This document shows, in pieces, positions 7,179 through 9,547 of a stretch of DNA of 9,547 bases. Where the stretch lies: positions 1 to 9,547 of the forward strand of contig CAZGKY010000082.1 of assembly GCA_964525625.1 (NCBI GenBank). Direction: 5' to 3'. Source of the DNA: Stramentimicrobium sp964525625. GTDB lineage: Bacteria; Atribacterota; Phoenicimicrobiia; Phoenicimicrobiales; Stramentimicrobiaceae. The translations under genes and the position numbers were made by a program. Each line of letters begins with the position of its first letter. Position 1 is the stretch's first letter. The notes under the pieces are model-generated. The model searched no databases, had not been told where the DNA came from, and was given only the letters and a program-made list of their open reading frames with translations.

Positions 7179-8087
7179 TTACACTTTGTACTTAGTGATA
7201 ATGCCAAGCTTATTCATTATCCTTTTTAATTGCTCTAATTTTTCACCACCAAGAGGATGTAAGGGAAGTCTGGGGTTGCCTCCTGGTAATCCTAATATAT
7301 TCAATCCTGCTTTAATTACTACTGGATTGGTAACTGAATAACAGATTTCCATTAAAGGGAAGTATTTGAAAACTAATTCTCGAGAATTTATCATATCTTC
7401 ATATTTTTGCCAGGGGCGGGATAACTGAACAAATTCTTCCGGAATTAAATTGCCGGTAATATTAGTAGTTCCAGAACCACCTATAGCCAGATTAGGTAAA
7501 ATAATAGAATAAGGTGGTGCGTCACAAGTTAAAACATCAATCTTTCTATCCATGCCTATCTGAACTTTAATAAGCTGGCTCACATCAGGTATTGCCTCTT
7601 TAAGGGCAATAATATTTTTTATATTATTAATCATTTTTAAGGCAGTTTCTGGCTTGATATTAACCCCTACTCGGGTGGGATTATTATAAATTGCAATCGG
7701 TATATCAACCTGATCGGCTATTGTCTTTAAAAAATTATATAGATCATCCTGGGGTGGTTTAATATAAGGTGGTACTACTATTAAAGCACCATCCGCTCCA
7801 ACCATTTTAGCATAGGTAGTCATTTCAATGGTATCCTGGGTATTAGAACAAGTTGTTCCAACCAATACCGGAATTTTGTTACGTGTATATTCAACTACAA
7901 ACTTTATAACCTGTTTTTTTTCTTCTTTTGATAACATTGATGATTCACCAGCTGAACCGAGTACTAGTAATCCATCAGTACCATAATAATTTTGAAAATC
8001 AATAATGGGCTTAAATTTTTCTAAATCAATCTTTCCATCTTCTTGAAAAGGAGTAGGAATTGCTACCCAAGATCCAGTTATTCTCAT
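7179..8087 (-). CDS. Dihydrodipicolinate synthase family protein (DapA/NAL superfamily lyase)
   Basis: A 302-residue (beta/alpha)8-barrel aldolase/lyase of the DapA/N-acetylneuraminate-lyase superfamily. The opening GSWVAIPTPF (5-14) is typical. K163 in NIIALKEA is the expected Schiff-base lysine and Y134 in IAIYNNPTRVG the catalytic tyrosine. R139 in the same motif matches the arginine that binds the substrate carboxylate in true DapA. The usual GTTGE motif reads GSAGE (44-48), so the second threonine of the DapA catalytic relay is Ala; this suggests a function other than lysine biosynthesis. The superfamily includes 2-keto-3-deoxy-acid aldolases and the deaminase that opens pyrroline-4-hydroxy-2-carboxylate in hydroxyproline breakdown, attractive here beside a DAO-type dehydrogenase and RidA. 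The ATG follows the TAG of the upstream gene by 16 bp, with AAAGGA between, so the pair is cotranscribed. Length is normal. Confidence 0.93.
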   Translation of the reverse strand: MRITGSWVAIPTPFQEDGKIDLEKFKPIIDFQNYYGTDGLLVLGSAGESSMLSKEEKKQVIKFVVEYTRNKIPVLVGTTCSNTQDTIEMTTYAKMVGADGALIVVPPYIKPPQDDLYNFLKTIADQVDIPIAIYNNPTRVGVNIKPETALKMINNIKNIIALKEAIPDVSQLIKVQIGMDRKIDVLTCDAPPYSIILPNLAIGGSGTTNITGNLIPEEFVQLSRPWQKYEDMINSRELVFKYFPLMEICYSVTNPVVIKAGLNILGLPGGNPRLPLHPLGGEKLEQLKRIMNKLGIITKYKV

Positions 8088-8103
8088 TTTAATCTTTTCC
8101 TTT

Positions 8104-8529
8104 CTAGGCTTTAATAATAATAGGATCTTCTAAATTTATGTTAAGGTCTTTACCGGTTATCCTTTTTGGTGAATATAATACAATATTTTGATGATTAGGC
8201 ATATGAGTATCATCAAATCCAGCTATAGTTCCCAGTAAATTATTCCTCCAGTAAACCTCATCACCAACAACCACAACTCCACCCTCACATATTTCAATAA
8301 ATGCTATATAAGAAACCCGATTTACAACTGATCCTGGATAGGCTTCTTTTTCATCTGTTATTATCAGTTCATGAATTTCGTTTTTCTTTACTACCCTTGA
8401 TTTTTGAGGTATAAGGTTTAATCCACGTTCAGTCATCTCTAATTGAAGAATTGCTACTACTAAAGATTTAATAATTCTCTTTTCTCCATAAGGACTCTTG
8501 TTAATTAATCCCTTGGCATAAGGATCCAT
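8104..8529 (-). CDS. Conserved-looking small protein of unknown function
   Basis: 141 residues from ATG 8529. I do not recognise a characterised family; it may correspond to the DUF6917 group, but that is a recollection and not checked. It is soluble, without a signal peptide or membrane segment. The C-terminal half has a strongly patterned core: EAYPGSVVNRVSYIAF, then ICEGGVVVVGDEV and LGTIAGFDDTHMPNHQNIVLYS. The glycines, the acidic pair and the histidines look like a beta-rich domain with a conserved, possibly metal- or ligand-binding, DDTHMPNH loop. A GTG at 8550 would add seven residues (MGKGSDK), but ATG 8529 has AAAGGAA 8 nt upstream and is preferred. The gene sits between RidA and the DapA-like lyase with short gaps (73 and 16 bp), so it probably belongs to the same pathway, perhaps as an accessory or unrecognised enzyme. 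The stop is TAG. Confidence 0.8.
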   Translation of the reverse strand: MDPYAKGLINKSPYGEKRIIKSLVVAILQLEMTERGLNLIPQKSRVVKKNEIHELIITDEKEAYPGSVVNRVSYIAFIEICEGGVVVVGDEVYWRNNLLGTIAGFDDTHMPNHQNIVLYSPKRITGKDLNINLEDPIIIKA

Positions 8530-8537
8530 CTTATCAC

Positions 8538-8544
8538 TTCCTTT
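8538..8544 (-). promoter_or_regulatory. Ribosome binding site that selects ATG 8529
   Basis: The minus strand reads AAAGGAA with 8 nt to the ATG at 8529. This favours that codon over the in-frame GTG at 8550, which has only a weak purine stretch upstream and would place this site inside the coding sequence. Confidence 0.65.
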
Positions 8545-8602
8545 CCCCACTTACCTATCTTTTACCATTAATAGTAATCAGAATAGATTTTATAAATTTC
8601 AT

Positions 8603-8995
8603 TTAATCAACACTAGCAATAGCTTCTATTTCAATTTTAGCTCCCTTAGGTAAATTAGATACTTCTACACATGCTCGTGCTGGTAAGCTGGTACCAAAGT
8701 ATTCCAAGTAGACCTGATTTATTTGATCAAAATCTTTCATATCGGTAATAAAAATAGTAACTTTTAAAACTTTTTCCAGTGAACTACCGATATCTTCAAG
8801 AATAGCTTTAATATTTTCAATAACCTGTCTGGTTTGAATTTCAATATCTCCATTTATCAACATATTTTCTTCAGGATGAATAGCAATTTGGCCGGAAATA
8901 AAAACTAGATTATTAAATTTAATTGCTTGGGAATAAGGGCCAATGGCTGCGGGAGCTTTTCTGGTATTAATAATTTCTTTGCTAATTGTAAACAC
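8603..8995 (-). CDS. RidA family protein (reactive imine/enamine deaminase)
   Basis: A 130-residue member of the RidA/YjgF/UK114 family, trimeric cytoplasmic proteins that hydrolyse reactive enamines and imines such as 2-aminoacrylate or imines released by amino-acid oxidases to keto acids plus ammonia. Family signatures are APAAIGPYSQAI (14-25), VFISGQIAIHP (31-41), and PARACVEVSNLPKGAKIEIEAIA (106-127, quoted in part: R107 and E124). R107 corresponds to the substrate-carboxylate arginine that marks active RidA members, so the protein is probably catalytically competent. The start is a GTG at 8995 with AAAGGAG upstream; no ATG lies closer. Length is typical. In this locus it is well placed to clear the imine made by the FAD dehydrogenase or a PLP lyase. 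It is the first intact gene after the interrupted regulator and probably heads the operon. Confidence 0.95.
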   Translation of the reverse strand: MFTISKEIINTRKAPAAIGPYSQAIKFNNLVFISGQIAIHPEENMLINGDIEIQTRQVIENIKAILEDIGSSLEKVLKVTIFITDMKDFDQINQVYLEYFGTSLPARACVEVSNLPKGAKIEIEAIASVD

Positions 8996-9072
8996 CGCCT
9001 CTCCTTTAATGATACTATATTAATATTAAATAAACTAAACTAAAAGAATGAAGCATAGCATTTTATAGGAAT

Positions 9073-9102
9073 ATATTATCTCTTAAATTATTCTTTTTTC
9101 AA
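9073..9102 (-). promoter_or_regulatory. Candidate sigma-70-type promoter for the RidA-led operon
   Basis: On the minus strand TTGAAA (9097-9102) is separated by 18 nt from TAATAT (9073-9078). It overlaps the 3' end of the regulator gene and would start transcription near 9066, about 70 nt before the RidA start. Such matches occur by chance in AT-rich DNA, so support is modest. Confidence 0.35.
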
Positions 9103-9547
9103 TTTCATTTTCTGGCTTTATTTCAGCTAGATAATTATAAATGGTAAAACGTGAAACATTAAGTTTTTCAGCAATTCGCTCAATGGCATCTTTTACTAGA
9201 AAGATGCCATGTTTTTGCAGATAACGTATCATTATAATTTTATCTTCTTTTTGCATTTTATTTATATCTTTACCTACTACCTGTTGTGCCTTTGTAAATA
9301 ATCTATCTATTAATTCATCAAGTGAATCTGAAAAGGTCTCTTCTTTCCCCTCATCTACTAAGTGTCCCTGTTCCTGAAAATTATTTTTAACTTGACAAAA
9401 TTCATCAATTTCTTTAGAAATAGATATTAGAGGAGCAATATTGAAATTTATACAGAGAAATCCTACAATTTTTCTCTTTTCATCTCTAATGAAGATAGTA
9501 GTCGATTTTAGCTATTTCCCATCTTTACTTTCTGTTTGATAATTAGC
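9083..9547 (-). pseudogene. YheO/DauR-type PAS-HTH regulator, C-terminal part, with in-frame TAG
   Basis: The frame ending at TAA 9083-9085 can be read to the window edge, 155 codons. The C-terminus GIFLVKDAIERIAEKLNVSRFTIYNYL is the HTH_22 DNA-binding domain of YheO-type regulators (quoted in part: V-S-R-F-T-I-Y-N-Y-L recognition helix). Upstream, LKSTTIFIRDEKRKIVGF and LCINFNIAPLI match the end of the YheO-like PAS domain (typically KSST.FIRD..G..IG..CIN.D). Between them and the edge, the frame reads ANYQTESKDGK, then TAG at 9512-9514, then LKSTTI. Homology on both sides of the stop stays in one frame, so this is a point nonsense change, not a frameshift. The gene may be inactive, the base may be a read or assembly error, or the codon may be read through; other genes here end in TAG, which argues against general reassignment. 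The family includes DauR, which controls D-arginine catabolism. The N-terminus lies beyond the window. Confidence 0.75.

Noticed and set aside
7090..7341. Plus-strand 83-codon open frame beginning MVKPFYLT
   Set aside because: Most of it lies antisense to the C-terminus of the DapA-family gene, it has no ribosome binding site before its ATG, and its start falls in the inverted-repeat region. No family is recognisable.
8530..8550. GTG at 8550 as start of the small unknown gene
   Set aside because: The in-frame ATG at 8529 has a better placed ribosome binding site (8538-8544), which would lie inside the coding region if GTG were used.
9512..9514. General TAG-to-sense reassignment in this organism
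   Set aside because: Two other genes in the window end in TAG immediately followed by normal intergenic or ribosome-binding sequence, so TAG behaves as a stop.

Overview
The window is a low-G+C (visibly AT-rich) stretch of bacterial DNA in which every supportable gene lies on the minus strand and is read from high to low coordinates. Family content (TAXI-type TRAP transporter, amino-acid racemase, FAD dehydrogenase paired with a [2Fe-2S] subunit, DapA-type lyase, RidA, orphan PLP enzyme) and AT-rich codon use fit an anaerobic or fermentative low-GC bacterium such as a Bacillota- or Atribacterota-like lineage. The sequence alone does not settle the taxonomy.

Layout in the direction of transcription: (1) 9547-9083, the C-terminal part of a YheO/DauR-type regulator with an in-frame TAG; (2) 8995-8603, a RidA-family imine deaminase; (3) 8529-8104, a small conserved-looking protein of unknown function; (4) 8087-7179, a dihydrodipicolinate-synthase-family lyase; (5) a 328-bp gap with a strong bipartite inverted repeat and fragments of tiny open frames; (6) 6850-5387, an unassigned fold-type-I PLP enzyme; (7) 5199-4168, a TAXI solute-binding protein; (8) a 134-bp gap with a perfect 17-bp inverted repeat; (9) 4033-2123, a fused TRAP permease; (10) 2108-1383, an Asp/Glu-racemase-superfamily protein; (11) 1349-165, a DAO-type FAD dehydrogenase subunit; (12) 52-1, the first 17 codons of what looks like the small [2Fe-2S] partner subunit, continuing past the window edge.

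The genes read as one uptake-and-catabolism locus for an amino or imino acid, plausibly a D-amino acid or a hydroxyproline-like cyclic compound. The TRAP-TAXI system imports the substrate. The racemase adjusts its stereochemistry. The FAD/[2Fe-2S] dehydrogenase oxidises it to an imine. RidA and the DapA-like enzyme process the imine or keto product, and the PLP enzyme carries out an unknown step. The adjacent regulator belongs to the family of DauR, the D-arginine catabolism regulator. The pathway is inferred from families and neighbourhood; no substrate can be read from the sequence. The most distinctive items are the orphan PLP enzyme, the unassigned small protein, the amber codon in the regulator, and the inverted repeats in the two larger gaps.
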